A stretch of DNA of 64,000 nt from Laguncularia racemosa. Lineage: Eukaryota; Streptophyta; Magnoliopsida; Myrtales; Combretaceae. A model generated the notes under the pieces. It had not been told where the DNA came from. It was given only the letters and a program-made list of their open reading frames with translations, and did no database searches. A program made the position numbers and the translations under genes. Each line of letters opens with the position of its first letter. Positions within the stretch are counted from its first letter, which is position 1. The stretch lies in assembly GCA_037954665.1 (NCBI GenBank), contig JBBMOL010000300.1, positions 62,001 through 126,000 on the forward strand, read 5' to 3'. Of the stretch, positions 20,926-31,199 are shown piece after piece.

Positions 20926-22167
20926 ACTAATTTTTATTGTACATTTTTTGTAGACTTAGTGGATTAACCATATGATAAGTTAATTCAGAAAAGTGAAAAT
21001 AAATTAAAGCAGCTTCATGCAATTTAGAGAAGGCAGAGCATAGCGAAATTGTTGAGATGAGTAGGTAGGATATGGCTAAATAGAGATTCCCTACTGTGGA
21101 CATGAATCAGACCGGCTATCTTATTATCTATGAGTCGAGGACAACAAACTTCCGCGTTCAAATGCACCTTCTCGTTCTGTTACCTTTCGATGAATCGAAG
21201 GAGCAAATGCTTTGTGTTCCTCGGCACTTGTTTTGGTTTAAGGAGGCCAGCTCGAGGGGTCCCTACTGTGAATCCGAAATCCGTTTATTGGATAATTTCA
21301 ATTTATAGTATTTGAACTTTATTCGTTTTTTTAATTAATTTTTTAAATATTTAAATGTGTTAATTTATTACTTATAAACTTTTTAAGATTATCTATGGTA
21401 TTGTATTAGCTCATTTAGGTAGTTAATTATAATAATGGAATAAGTCGGGTATTTAATTGCAAAAATGAGTAAATTTTAATACCAAATTGACACTATTAAG
21501 TTTTAGATAGTTAATTGTAAAAATTGATAAAGATTAAAGGTTAAATATCATATTTGCTTATTTGTTTTCTCTTTTCCTCTCTCCTCCAAGTATTAACACT
21601 TAATCTTCATCACTTAATCTTCATCACTTGATTGTATAAGATAGGGTAACTTAAATAGATAATGAAAAAGGAAGGAAATAGTGGAAGCATTTCCTCCTTG
21701 AAGCTCAATTCTTTTCTTTTTAAAATTAGAGAAAATAGTGGAAATTGAAGGAAGTTAAATTAAAGATATTAGTACAACCTCTATAACAATTGTTTTTAAA
21801 ATATGATAGGTATAATCTTGTTGATTCATGTATCACATTTGTCATTACTTTTTACAATACCAATTAAATGAAGGAAATAGAAAATTTTCTTTGTTCCTAT
21901 ATTACTTTTATGTTCTTTTCATTTCTATATAATATTTAAACATGAAGTTGAAGTCTCACCTCTTTTCTATTTTCACTTATTTCTACCCAATTTGCATTTC
22001 TAATGTTTGTTGAACATGGTGCTAGTTAATTTTTTTTATATTTCAAATGAGTTATTTATGCAAAAATTTTACAAGGTAAATATTTTCAAATTCTTATATT
22101 TCTTTTCTTAACTTTTTTATTGATCTTTTTGTTTTATTTCCCCTTTATTCCTTTTTTCTTTTCCTTT
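20926..22167. other. downstream flank of host pseudogene, AT-rich
   Basis: Apart from the GC-richer block at 21096-21308 I see no features. From 21310 onward the DNA is very AT-rich. A short duplication of CTTAATCTTCATCA occurs near 21599-21625. Confidence 0.4.
21096..21308 (+). other. unrecognised 70-codon open frame in a GC-richer block
   Basis: An ATG-started frame of 70 codons ends LLDNFNL. A second overlapping frame is also open for 61 codons. The block is less AT-rich than its surroundings, and CCCTACTGTG occurs twice around it (near 21089 and 21260). It could be a piece of organelle DNA or a captured gene fragment. I cannot identify it, and it may not be coding. Confidence 0.25.
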
Positions 22168-22178
22168 GTTTTTACCAT

Positions 22179-24203
22179 TGTTGTCAAAATCACGTTTCAA
22201 CTCGTACAATTCCACCTTTTTACGAATTTGCATATACAATCCTAGTTAACTTGCATACAAAATTAGAAAGAATCAAAATCATAATAAAATCGCGATTTTG
22301 AACAGTAAAATCGTTTAAAATCGCGATTCTGAACGTTTCTAACGATTCCACACAACTATCCAATTGCAAGCTTAAATCCATTCGGATCGGATCTAAAGCC
22401 CAACCCAACCTAATCGGTAACCCAGCACATCTTTTGTAATTTTTGGCTTGCTGCTGTTGCTGTAGCCTGTCTTGTACGTTGAACTTCTTCAGAGTTCAGT
22501 GGAGAGAGGAGAAGAGAGACAATGAAAAGCGAAAACAGCCAAACAGGAGAGGCAAGCGCAAGTCGAGATCCATAGTTCCACATCTACTTCCACACCGAGC
22601 TGAGTTGATACTTGATACTATTAAAACAAAGAACACTGAGCAGTGAGCCAGCGATCCTTCTCCTTCATAGGCGAGTGAGTGCCGCCAAGCAGCAATCGTT
22701 CTTGTAGTAGGCCATCGAGTTGAGATCCATCTTCATAGACGCGAGTTTTGTGTTAGGTATGACTTATATGACTATACTTGTACTTGTACAGTTGTAATGT
22801 AGTGTATCATGTGAATTTTTATGCTTGTGAGTTATGATTGTGGATGGGTATTTAAATGGGTTGATGGCTTTCAAGGCCGTGCCTTCAACCGTGTACTCAG
22901 CCGTGTGTGCTTTTATGGATTTTCAAGCTCGACATACGGTCGTGCCTTCAACCGTGTACGCAATCGTGTGTGCTTCTATTCTGTAGATTTTCCAAGCTCA
23001 ACACACGGTCATGTGTTCAACCTTGTGTACTTCTGTGTATTTTCCAAGCTCAACACACGGTCGTGTGTTCAACCTTGTGTACTTCTATATATTTTCCAAG
23101 CTCAACACACGGCCGTGCCTTCAACCGTGTATTAAACCGTGTGTGCTTCTGTGGGCGTGTTTCCTTGACATACGGTCGTGCTCTTCCCCTATTCCTTCCA
23201 AAAAGCATTTTTCTTCGTGTTTTCTTATCCAAGCCTAAACTTTTAATAAACGACCATGGGCTTAATTGTTAAACGCCCTATAGCGTCCAGGGGGTGCTGT
23301 CCCCTTGCTACCCTCGTGCTTTCCTATCGTAGCGGAAGTATAAGTCATGCCCCAACATGTTCGTCGGTCATCACTCCTCTCTTGTTAGTGTGTTACGTTG
23401 CATTGAAGTCTTTGTGTTTGTGTTCGTCGATTGTTAATCTTCTTGTTCCTATTTGTGATCATGTTCGTATTAAAGCACTCGTGTTTGATTGCTGCAACTT
23501 TCCTTATTTTAACTAATATTTTTATAATAGTAAATAAAATAAATGGTAGATAACTTTAATTTTATAAGAATTTTTTAGATTTCTAATTTTATAGGAAAGG
23601 TATAAATGTATTTATATTTCTATCTTTTCAATATATCATTCTCATAGTTAAGTAAATGTGAGATATTGTTAAGTAAATATATTTTGAATTAATAATCACG
23701 AATAGTGCAAAAATTTACCTAGTAATTTATAATTTTGAAGGTTTTCTTGTTATAGTATCTTCTTTATTATGTACTTTTGGTCATTTTTTAATATTACTCC
23801 TTTCTAATGGTATATCTTCGTTATCAATTTTTATTTATTAGTAATTTCTTAAAGTCACAATTGATTTTTAAATTTTATCTATTATCTTTTAGTTTTTGTA
23901 TATAGAACTAGGTGAAACTTGTTTTATACATAGTTTATCATTTTAGAAATAAAATATCTATATTATACAACTTATGCTTGATTATCCACATTATGACTTT
24001 TATTGCAAATTTGCAATTTATGGCTAAAATAAATACTTAATTTCCTTATTTCTATTATTAATTATATTTTTTAATGACTATTGTAAGTAAATTTATAATA
24101 TTTAAAAGTTATTTTACATAGGTTGTAGAAACTTATGTTTCTACGTTCCGATTCTATGGACCCCTTCGCGATTCTATGTAAAATTGCGATTTTGAAAACC
24201 ATG
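22179..24203. mobile_element. putative DNA transposon with short inverted ends
   Basis: The left end TGTTGTCAAAATCACG and the reverse complement of the right end (CATGGTTTTCAAAATCGC) match imperfectly. The perfect 11-bp direct repeat GTTTTTACCAT flanks the unit at 22168-22178 and 24204-24214. Subterminal AAATCGCGATT motifs lie near 22287 and 22319, and a related TTCGCGATTCTATG near 24167. An 11-bp duplication fits Mutator-like elements best, but the inverted ends are short. No transposase is visible. The inside holds a leader-like stretch (22440-22760) and the 52-bp array, suggesting captured sequence. Confidence 0.5.
22868..23185 (+). repeat. tandem array with 52-bp period and CACGG(C/T)CGTG cores
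   Basis: The unit TTTTCCAAGCTCAACACACG starts at 22988, 23040 and 23092, exactly 52 bp apart. Looser copies lie on both sides from 22868 to 23185. Each contains the half-palindromes ACACGGTCGTGTG or ACACGGCCGTGCC and CAACCNTGTGT. The core matches the LTR palindromes of gypsy-1 and copia-2, but the spacer differs. All plus-strand frames are open across it only because of the repeat. Confidence 0.9.
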
Positions 24204-24214
24204 GTTTTTACCAT

Positions 24215-25350
24215 GTACCCTTTATTCAATTTTTGCATTACTTTCAATATTTTTATTCAATTTATTATTATTTTATAATTTTCTTTCAATTTTAGAGTTG
24301 TTTTATTATTTTTCTTCCTACCACATCATCCTTAAAGGATTTGAGCAAAATTTTAATAGATTCATTGATATGACTTAATAATGAAACATAAAGGATTTAG
24401 TGAACTCACTTGAAATATAAAGAACCTATGAATTTTGGTGCAAATATGGATGATCACCAACAAACTTTTCCCTTTTCTAGAACCTTAAGTTTTAGAAGTC
24501 AATAATAAAATTATAAGTTCCCCATGAGTTATATGGGAGAAGCATAATGGTTTATGAAGTCAAAATAATGAACTTCAAATTAACATTAATTAGGAACTTC
24601 TAGATTAAGAGGTTAAAAAGGCTTTAGTCATATGTTAGTTTAAATATTAACTATCATAGGTTAGGGGTTTAAAAATAATATTATAGCATACCTCCACCAA
24701 TAATGTAAAATTAAGGAAAAATTAAGATGTAAGCTTACAATTAGGAGAGCAAGTGATCTAAAAAGGTTAATGAGTATATTTAGGGTGCCTTAATAAGGAG
24801 CAGTTGCAAGTTGGTTTTTAAGATAGTGAGATCTATTGGGAAGGGGTAATAGCAATAAATTGAGTTGCACATATGAAAAGGGGAGGATTGCATCCAACTA
24901 TAAAGTAATGTGGCAAAGATGTTGCTTGTTTAACTAAGCATTGAAGTAAAGAATATAATTATATGTCTCGTGGGGATTATATAGGAGAAGAAATAGCAAT
25001 TTAAAAGGCTAGAGTTGTAAATATTGTATCGACATTACTTATTAAGTCTTGAGCTAATTGGAACAAAAGTTAACCTAGCTTGTAGAGGTCATATTTAATT
25101 TAAGTGCATTACATGGAAAGGTCTAAACCATGTGGCCTAAAGAAAAGACATAAGCACTGAATATTGGACTTGAGTTTAATCCAACATATGCTCAAAATTT
25201 GCATTTTCTTTCTGGTCGAAATGTCACATGATTGTCACATGATTTTCTTCCTCATTCATATACCAGGTGCAAAGAGAAGAGAGGGAGAGGCAAGATAATC
25301 CCAATCCGAGCTTCATTTGATACAGCTTAACAATTGTTTTAATCTAAATT
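24215..25350. other. unassigned AT-rich region
   Basis: No element ends, coding frames or repeats recognised. Confidence 0.4.
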
Positions 25351-25780
25351 TGTTTATTGTTGTTCTTACCGCATTTAACTTAGGTTGGATCTATCCTTCA
25401 ATTTGAAAATGATAAGGCCTACAAAAGAGAACACATGAGCTATCAAGTGCTAAAGTTACCTCTATTGTTTGGACTCCAATACTTAAGTTAGATGAGTGCT
25501 TATGAAAGTGGCGGCAAGAGAGAGTGAGAGTGAATTAAGAGAATTCAGTCCCTTACCTTATGGATTGATTAGGTATCTATAATAGAGGCTGTAGTGAGAT
25601 ATTTAAATGTATCTTTCCTAAAGATATTCACACTTATCATTTAAAGATACGATGAAGTGTATCATAGAGATTGGATGCACTTTACATATTTATCCTAATT
25701 ACCCTATTCCATGTTTATTTGACACTCGATGGGCCTATTGGGTTGGGCTTTAAAGCCCACTATTAAAAGGCCTATCAAAA
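25351..25780 (-). repeat. gypsy-2 3' LTR (left)
   Basis: It aligns with 40212-40630 throughout. Shared blocks are ATCTATCCTTCAATTTGA, GAGAGTGAATTAAGAGAATT, ATATTTATCCTAATTA and the CTATCA right end. Divergence is clearly visible. Confidence 0.87.
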
Positions 25781-25795
25781 CTTATCCCCTACTTT
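25781..25795 (-). other. gypsy-2 polypurine tract
   Basis: On the minus strand the bases before the LTR read AAAGTAGGGGATAAG. Confidence 0.7.
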
Positions 25796-26836
25796 CATTG
25801 GTGACTAGGCGACAAGGAAGGTTAATACTAAGGTAAGCCTTTGAGCACATTAGTCAAGCTACAATACATTGCTTGATCAATACCTTAACTAGTGAGCACC
25901 TATTAAAGCTTTTAAGTTACTGATTTGACCCTAGCATTCAAATCATTGTGGCCTAAGCATTTAACAAGTAGCCTTTAAACTGGGACAACCCGTATGGGGG
26001 TTCACCAAGCAAAGGAACAAATCCCTTGATCTATGCCTTCATCTTAGCAAGCTAAGTGAAGGGATCCAAGTTGAGCTTCACCTTAGGATAAGCCATAGAC
26101 ATCGTAGCGAGTAAGTAAAGTTAGTAGGTTGACTAGGTGGTTACCCTCAAGCCACGTAGATCGATTTCAAATATTGTGTATGCATATGCGAATCGATGCA
26201 TTTAATGAGAAGGGGAGCGTATTACACTGGGAAAAGGGCTACCCAAAGTATCAATTAAGCAAGTAGTTCTTGTGGATAAAAGGGCTCATGTGGGTTAAGC
26301 ATAAAGCAGCCACCAGAGGAAGGACATCATCACTAGAGGGCAATTGTGTTGTGAGTTAAGGGACTCATGTCAAAGAAGCTCAATAAGAGAAGCAACCATC
26401 AGAGGGAAGACATCATTGCTAAATGGTAGCTATGTTGTGAGCTAGATGACTCATGTAAGAGAAGCTCAAGAGGAGAAGCAAGCCACCAGAGGGAGGACAT
26501 TGTTGCTAGAGGGCAGTTATGTCTTGAGTCAATTGTAATAAGATCAGCCTAAAATCTTTATGAAGAGTGAGTATGAGCCTCTCTATTGCTGGATGACTTA
26601 GTAAAAGAAGATCTAGGAGGATAAAGAGGGTTGAGGGTGAGAGGAAACCTGTGGTAGCCTAAAGTCCTAGTGTAAATAATCTTGGGCAAAGTCTAATAAT
26701 GGGTTAAGAAAGGTTGGCGATCTTAAGGAGTGGGTAGTGGCAAGGCATTAGCCTCAAGATGAAGGTATCATGAATTTAGGTAGGGGAGAATATCACGATC
26801 CGAGAGTTTAGAGCAAGTACGGAGGGATCAACTTGG
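25796..26836 (-). other. gypsy-2 non-coding tail (left of copia-2)
   Basis: This is the region between the 3' LTR and the copia-2 insertion. It contains the 86-bp tandem array at 26306-26560. No coding frame seen. Confidence 0.6.
26306..26560. repeat. 86-bp tandem array, three copies
   Basis: Copies begin GCAGCCACCAGAGG (26306), GCAACCATCAGAGG (26392) and GCAAGCCACCAGAGG (26478). Each continues with GGACATCATCACTAGAGGGC-like sequence and a TTGTGAG...ACTCATGT block. Tandem arrays in the untranslated tail are common in Tat elements. Confidence 0.88.
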
Positions 26837-27073
26837 TATCAATCAAGAATGACACACGGCTAGAACACGGCCGTGAATATTGAGATATTTGTTTTGTGAT
26901 TTATTTTGTAAATATGGCATGTATATTTTGTAATTTATATTTTTGGTAAAGGAAGATTTGTTTTCCTAGTTTGTAGGATATAGTTGCTTGGAAAAGATAT
27001 TCTCCTGATGTATATATATATTTGAACATGAGTTATGAAAAGGCATTCAGCCAAATTTTCTCGAAAGTTATTA
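26837..27073 (+). repeat. copia-2 5' LTR, internally deleted
   Basis: It is 237 bp, against 421 bp for the 3' copy. It starts TATCAATCAAGAATGACA and ends TCTCGAAAGTTATTA. About 184 bp corresponding to 31218-31410 are missing, leaving one CACGGC...CACGGCCGTG unit. A TATATATATA stretch near 27011 is the likely TATA box. Confidence 0.9.
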
Positions 27074-27090
27074 TGGTATCAAAGCCACAC
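27074..27090 (+). other. copia-2 primer-binding site
   Basis: TGGTATCAAAGCCACAC follows the LTR. It matches the initiator-methionine tRNA site TGGTATCAGAGC with one change. Confidence 0.85.
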
Positions 27091-27215
27091 AACTGAATAT
27101 TTTGTTGAATCCGTAGTTTTTCTTTTATTCTTGGAATTGCTGGTTTGTTCTTGGTTTTCTTTGGTTTTAGGTTGATTAATTCCGATCAACAATTTTCTTG
27201 ATAATCAAGTTGTGA

Positions 27216-28514
27216 GTGACAATTCTGTTTAGAATGTCTTCTGAGAAAACACATGAAATCTTAGCTATTAGATTTACGGGAAAGAATTATGCAGCATGGG
27301 AATTTCAGTTCAAGATGTTTTTGAAAGGGAAGGAGCTTTGGGGTCATATTGATGGGTCTTCTCCAGCTCCTACAGAGTCGAAAGATTGTGGTCAATGGGA
27401 GGCAAAGGATGCTCGGATTGTTTCTTGGATTTTGGGATCTATTGAGGTTCATATGGTGAACAATTTACGATCCTTTGGCACAGCTAAAGAAATGTGGGAA
27501 TACTTGAAGCGCGTCTACAATCAAGATAATACTGCAAGACGTTTTCAATTGGAACTTGATATGAGTAATTATAGTCAAGGTAATCTCTCAATTGAACAAT
27601 ATTATTCTGGCTTTCTTAATTTATGGAGCGAATATTCTAGTATTATCTATGCTAAGGTGTCAAAGGAGAATTTAGCTAATCTTCAAGCTATTCATGAAGT
27701 GAGTCATCGTGATCAGTTTTTGATGAAGCTCGGGCCTGAATTTGAAACTGCTCGGGCTGGGTTGTTGAATAGAGATCCAGTTCCTTGTTTGGATGTATGT
27801 TTTGGTGAATTGCTGCGCAAGGAACAAAGATTGGCGACACAAGCCGCTATTGGTGCAATTGGAGGATCATCTGGAATAGTTAATGTTGCATATGCTGCTC
27901 AGACCCGAGGGAAGGGAACAATGCAGTGTTACAGCTGCAAAGAATTTAGTCATATTGCCCGCCATTGTAGTAAGAAGTTCTGTAATTATTGCAAGCAAAA
28001 CGGACATATCATTAAGCAGTGTCCTACAAGGCCTCAAAACAGAAGGCCACAAGCCCTTCATGCTACGGTATCCGAATCTCACAATCTTGGTTCGACATCC
28101 ACAATTACTGGCAATAATCAATCTGATCTCACACCAGATATGGTCCAACAGATGATTCTCTCTGCCTTCTCTGCTCTTGGTCTTCAAGGGAAAGGTAAGA
28201 CTACTAATTTTATTCTTTGGTTTGTTGATTCCGGCGCCACAAATCATATGACTGGTACATCTGATTTATTACATAATCAACACCCATATACTGGTACTCA
28301 ACATATTCAGGTTACTGATGGAAATAATATTCCAATTACGACAGTTGGTGATATTAGCTCCTCCTTTCGACATGTCTTGGTTTCTCCTAAATTATCTACT
28401 AGTTTACTTTCTATTGGTCAAATGGCGGACAATAACTGTGATGTCCACTTTTCTCTTGATGGTTGTATTGTGCAGGATCAGTTGTCGGGGAAGGTGATAG
28501 CAAAAGGGGCCTAA
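27216..28514 (+). pseudogene. copia-2 gag and protease
   Basis: An open frame of 432 codons; the second Met at 27234 (MSSEKTHEIL) is a likely start. The copia gag domain (UBN2 type: FTGKNYAAWEFQF, WEYLKRVYNQ, FLMKLGPEFE) is followed by two CCHC knuckles, CYSCKEFSHIARHC near 27930 and CNYCKQNGHIIKQC near 27980. The protease has an intact WFVDSGATNHMTG near 28220. The frame ends early at 28512-28514 because one G is inserted in a G run near 28503; integrase continues one base over. Gag itself looks intact. Confidence 0.92.
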
Positions 28515-28515
28515 A

Positions 28516-29593
28516 GTGGGCAGGTTATTTCCATTACAATTTACCGTTCCTCGGACTTTGTCATTAGCTTCTTCAGTTGTTGAAAATAAGGCTAGCATCT
28601 GGCATAGACGCTTAGGTCATCCAAATAATGTTGTTTTGACTCATTTGTTGCAAAGTGGTGTTCTCGGTTCCACAGATAAGAGTTTATTAGTTGATTGTTC
28701 TCCTTGTAAATTGGGCAAAAGTAAGACATTGCCTTTTCCTGTTTTGGATAGTCGTGCCAATAAATGTTTTGACATTATTCATAGTGATGTTTGGGGAATT
28801 ACGCCGATTATTTCACATGCTCAGTATAAATATTTTGTGACATTTATTGACGATTACAGTCGATTCACATGGATCTATTTTTTGCATTCCAAAGCGGACG
28901 TGTTTACTGTGTTTCAAACCTTTGTGACATATATTGAAACTTAGTTCTCCACTTGTATTAAAGTCTTACGGTCTGATAATGGTGGTGAATATATCTCTCA
29001 TAAGTTTCAAGCATTTCTTCATAACAAAGGTATTGCTTCACAACGTTCATGTCCTTATACACCTCAGCAGAATGGAGTTGCTAAATGAAAAAAATCGACA
29101 TTTGTTAGATGTGGTGCGCACATTGTTGTTAGAATCTTCTGTTCCAGCTAATTTTTGGACTAAAGCTTTATCTATTGTAGTTTATCTAATTAATCGCTTA
29201 CCATCTCAACAATTGAAGTTTGATTCTCCCTACCATCGAATTTTTGGTAAACATCCTAATTATCATATGCTACATACTTTCGGATGTGTTTGTTTCGTTC
29301 ATTTACCTGCCCATGAACGTCATGAGTTGTCAGCCCAGTCTGTTCGATGTGCCTTTATGGGTTACAGTCCTAATTATAAAGGTTTTGTGTGTTATGATTC
29401 GATTAATAATCGATGGCGTATCTCTCAGGATGTGATTTTCTTTGAACATGAATACTATTTTCAGCAACATCTTTCGACATCTGATACTGTTGTACTTCCT
29501 CATTTTGATGATTCTTCTTTTGATAAACGGTTCAAGCCTGGCCTTGTCCTTCCCGACCTTGCTCCTGAAAATGCTCCAATGATTCTTCAATGA
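28516..29593 (+). pseudogene. copia-2 integrase (disabled)
   Basis: The pre-integrase zinc region IWHRRLGHPN and CSPCKLGKSK is near 28596-28730. The core has HSDVWGI near 28780 and LRSDNGGEY near 28970, so the first two catalytic Asp are kept. The final Glu is lost: the block PQQNGVAK is followed by a stop at 29086 where GVAER is usual. Stops are at 28942, 29086 and 29591, and one extra A in an A7 run at 29088-29094 shifts the frame. The three stops lie where CAG, CGA and CGA would be expected. Confidence 0.9.
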
Positions 29594-30610
29594 TCAACTC
29601 GGTAAATTCGTCCTCCAGATAGATATAGCTATTCTGCAATTTTAACTAATACTACAATTCCTACCTCTTATTCTCAGGCTCCTAAACAGACTTGCTGGAT
29701 AAAAGCCATGCAAGAGGAACTTCAAGCACTTCAAGACAATCACACTTTGGATATTATTTCATGTCCTGCTGGTGTTAAACCCATTGGTTGTAAATGGGTT
29801 TATTCTCTTAAGCTCCGATCTGATGGTTCCCTTGACAGATATAAGGCAAGATTGGTAGCTCTTGGCAATCAACAGGAATATGGAATTGATTATGAAGAGA
29901 CCTTTGCACCTGTGGCTAAGATGACAACTGTCTGGCTTGTTCTATCTATTGTTGCATCTAAAGGATGGTTCTTACGACAGATGGATGTTAAGAATGCATT
30001 TTTGCATGGGGACCACAAGGAAGATATCTATATGACTCCTCCTCTAGGCCTGTTTTCTACACCCTCACATGATGTTTGTAAGCTCAAACGATCTCTATAC
30101 GATTTGAAACAGGCTCTACGGGCCTGGTTTGAAAAGTTTCGTAATACTCTTCTTAGCTTCTCTTTTATTCAAAGTCAGTATGATTCTTCATTATTCCTTT
30201 GCAAGACTGACAAGGGAATTGTTTTATTGTTAGTCTATGTTGATGATATTGTCATCATAGGATCTGATACTCAATTGATGTCTCAGTTACAGGAGCGTCT
30301 TCAAGGTTCTTTTCATATGAAGGATTTGAGATCTTTAACTTATTTCTTAGGTCTTGATGTTCACTCTTCTTCTGCTGGTATTTTTCTTCATCAACATAAA
30401 TATACTAAGGAACTTATTGCTTTAGCTGGTCTTCAAGAGGGTCGTCCTGTTGATACTCCTTTGGAAGTGAATGTTAAATATCAACGAAATGATGGTGACC
30501 TTCTATCTGATCCATCTCTATATCGACAACTTGTTGGAATTCTTAATTATCTGACTATTACACGTCCTGATATTTCATTTACTGTGCAACAAGTTAGTCA
30601 ATTTATGTAG
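29594..30610 (+). pseudogene. copia-2 reverse transcriptase
   Basis: RT lies in one frame with GCKWVYSLKLRSDGS near 29785, MDVKNAFLHGDHKED near 29980 and the catalytic LLVYVDDIVIIGSD near 30230. The frame is open for 300 codons from 29708 to a stop at 30608, where CAG (Gln) is expected. The catalytic residues are intact. Confidence 0.93.
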
Positions 30611-31135
30611 GCACCTACATATCTTCATTTAGCAGCAGTTCGCCGTATTGTTAGGTATTTAAAAGGTACTTCTCATCGTGGTTTGTTCTTTTCTGCGGAG
30701 TCTCCTATTCACTTAACAACCTATAGTGATGCTGATTAGGCTGGTTGTTCTGATACACGTCGATCTATTACTGGTTGGTGTATGTTTCTTAGTAACTCTT
30801 TAATTTCTTGGAAGAGTAAGAAACAAGATCGAGTGTTTAAGTCTTCTACTGAGTCCGAATATCATGCTATGTCCTCTGCTTGTTCTGAGATCATTTGGCT
30901 TCGAGGTTTATTGGCTGAGGTTGGTTTTCCTCAACTTGAGTCTACCTCTCTTTATGTAGATAATACTAGTGCTATCCAGATTACTGCTAATCCTGTCTTT
31001 CATGAGCGTACGAAACATATTGAAGTGGACTGTCATTCTATTCGAGAAGCTTATGATAATGGTGTTATTTCTCTTCCTCATATCTCTTCTGATCTTCAAA
31101 CGGTTGATATATTTACTAAGGCTCTTTTTCGGTAG
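30611..31135 (+). pseudogene. copia-2 RNase H
   Basis: It is in the same frame as RT. A TAG at 30737 replaces the Trp of the usual DADWAG block, a single G-to-A change. Downstream are SWKSKKQ, SSTESEYHAMSSA and LYVDNTSAIQI. The stop is at 31133-31135, 64 bp before the LTR. Confidence 0.9.
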
Positions 31136-31199
31136 CGTCATCAGTTTCTTGTTGGCAAATTGATGCTTCTTGATCAGTCAACATCAATTTGAGGGGGGA

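Noticed and set aside
22821..23272. Three overlapping open frames across the 52-bp array
   Set aside because: All three frames are open because of the repeat composition; no frame is favoured and no homology is recognised.
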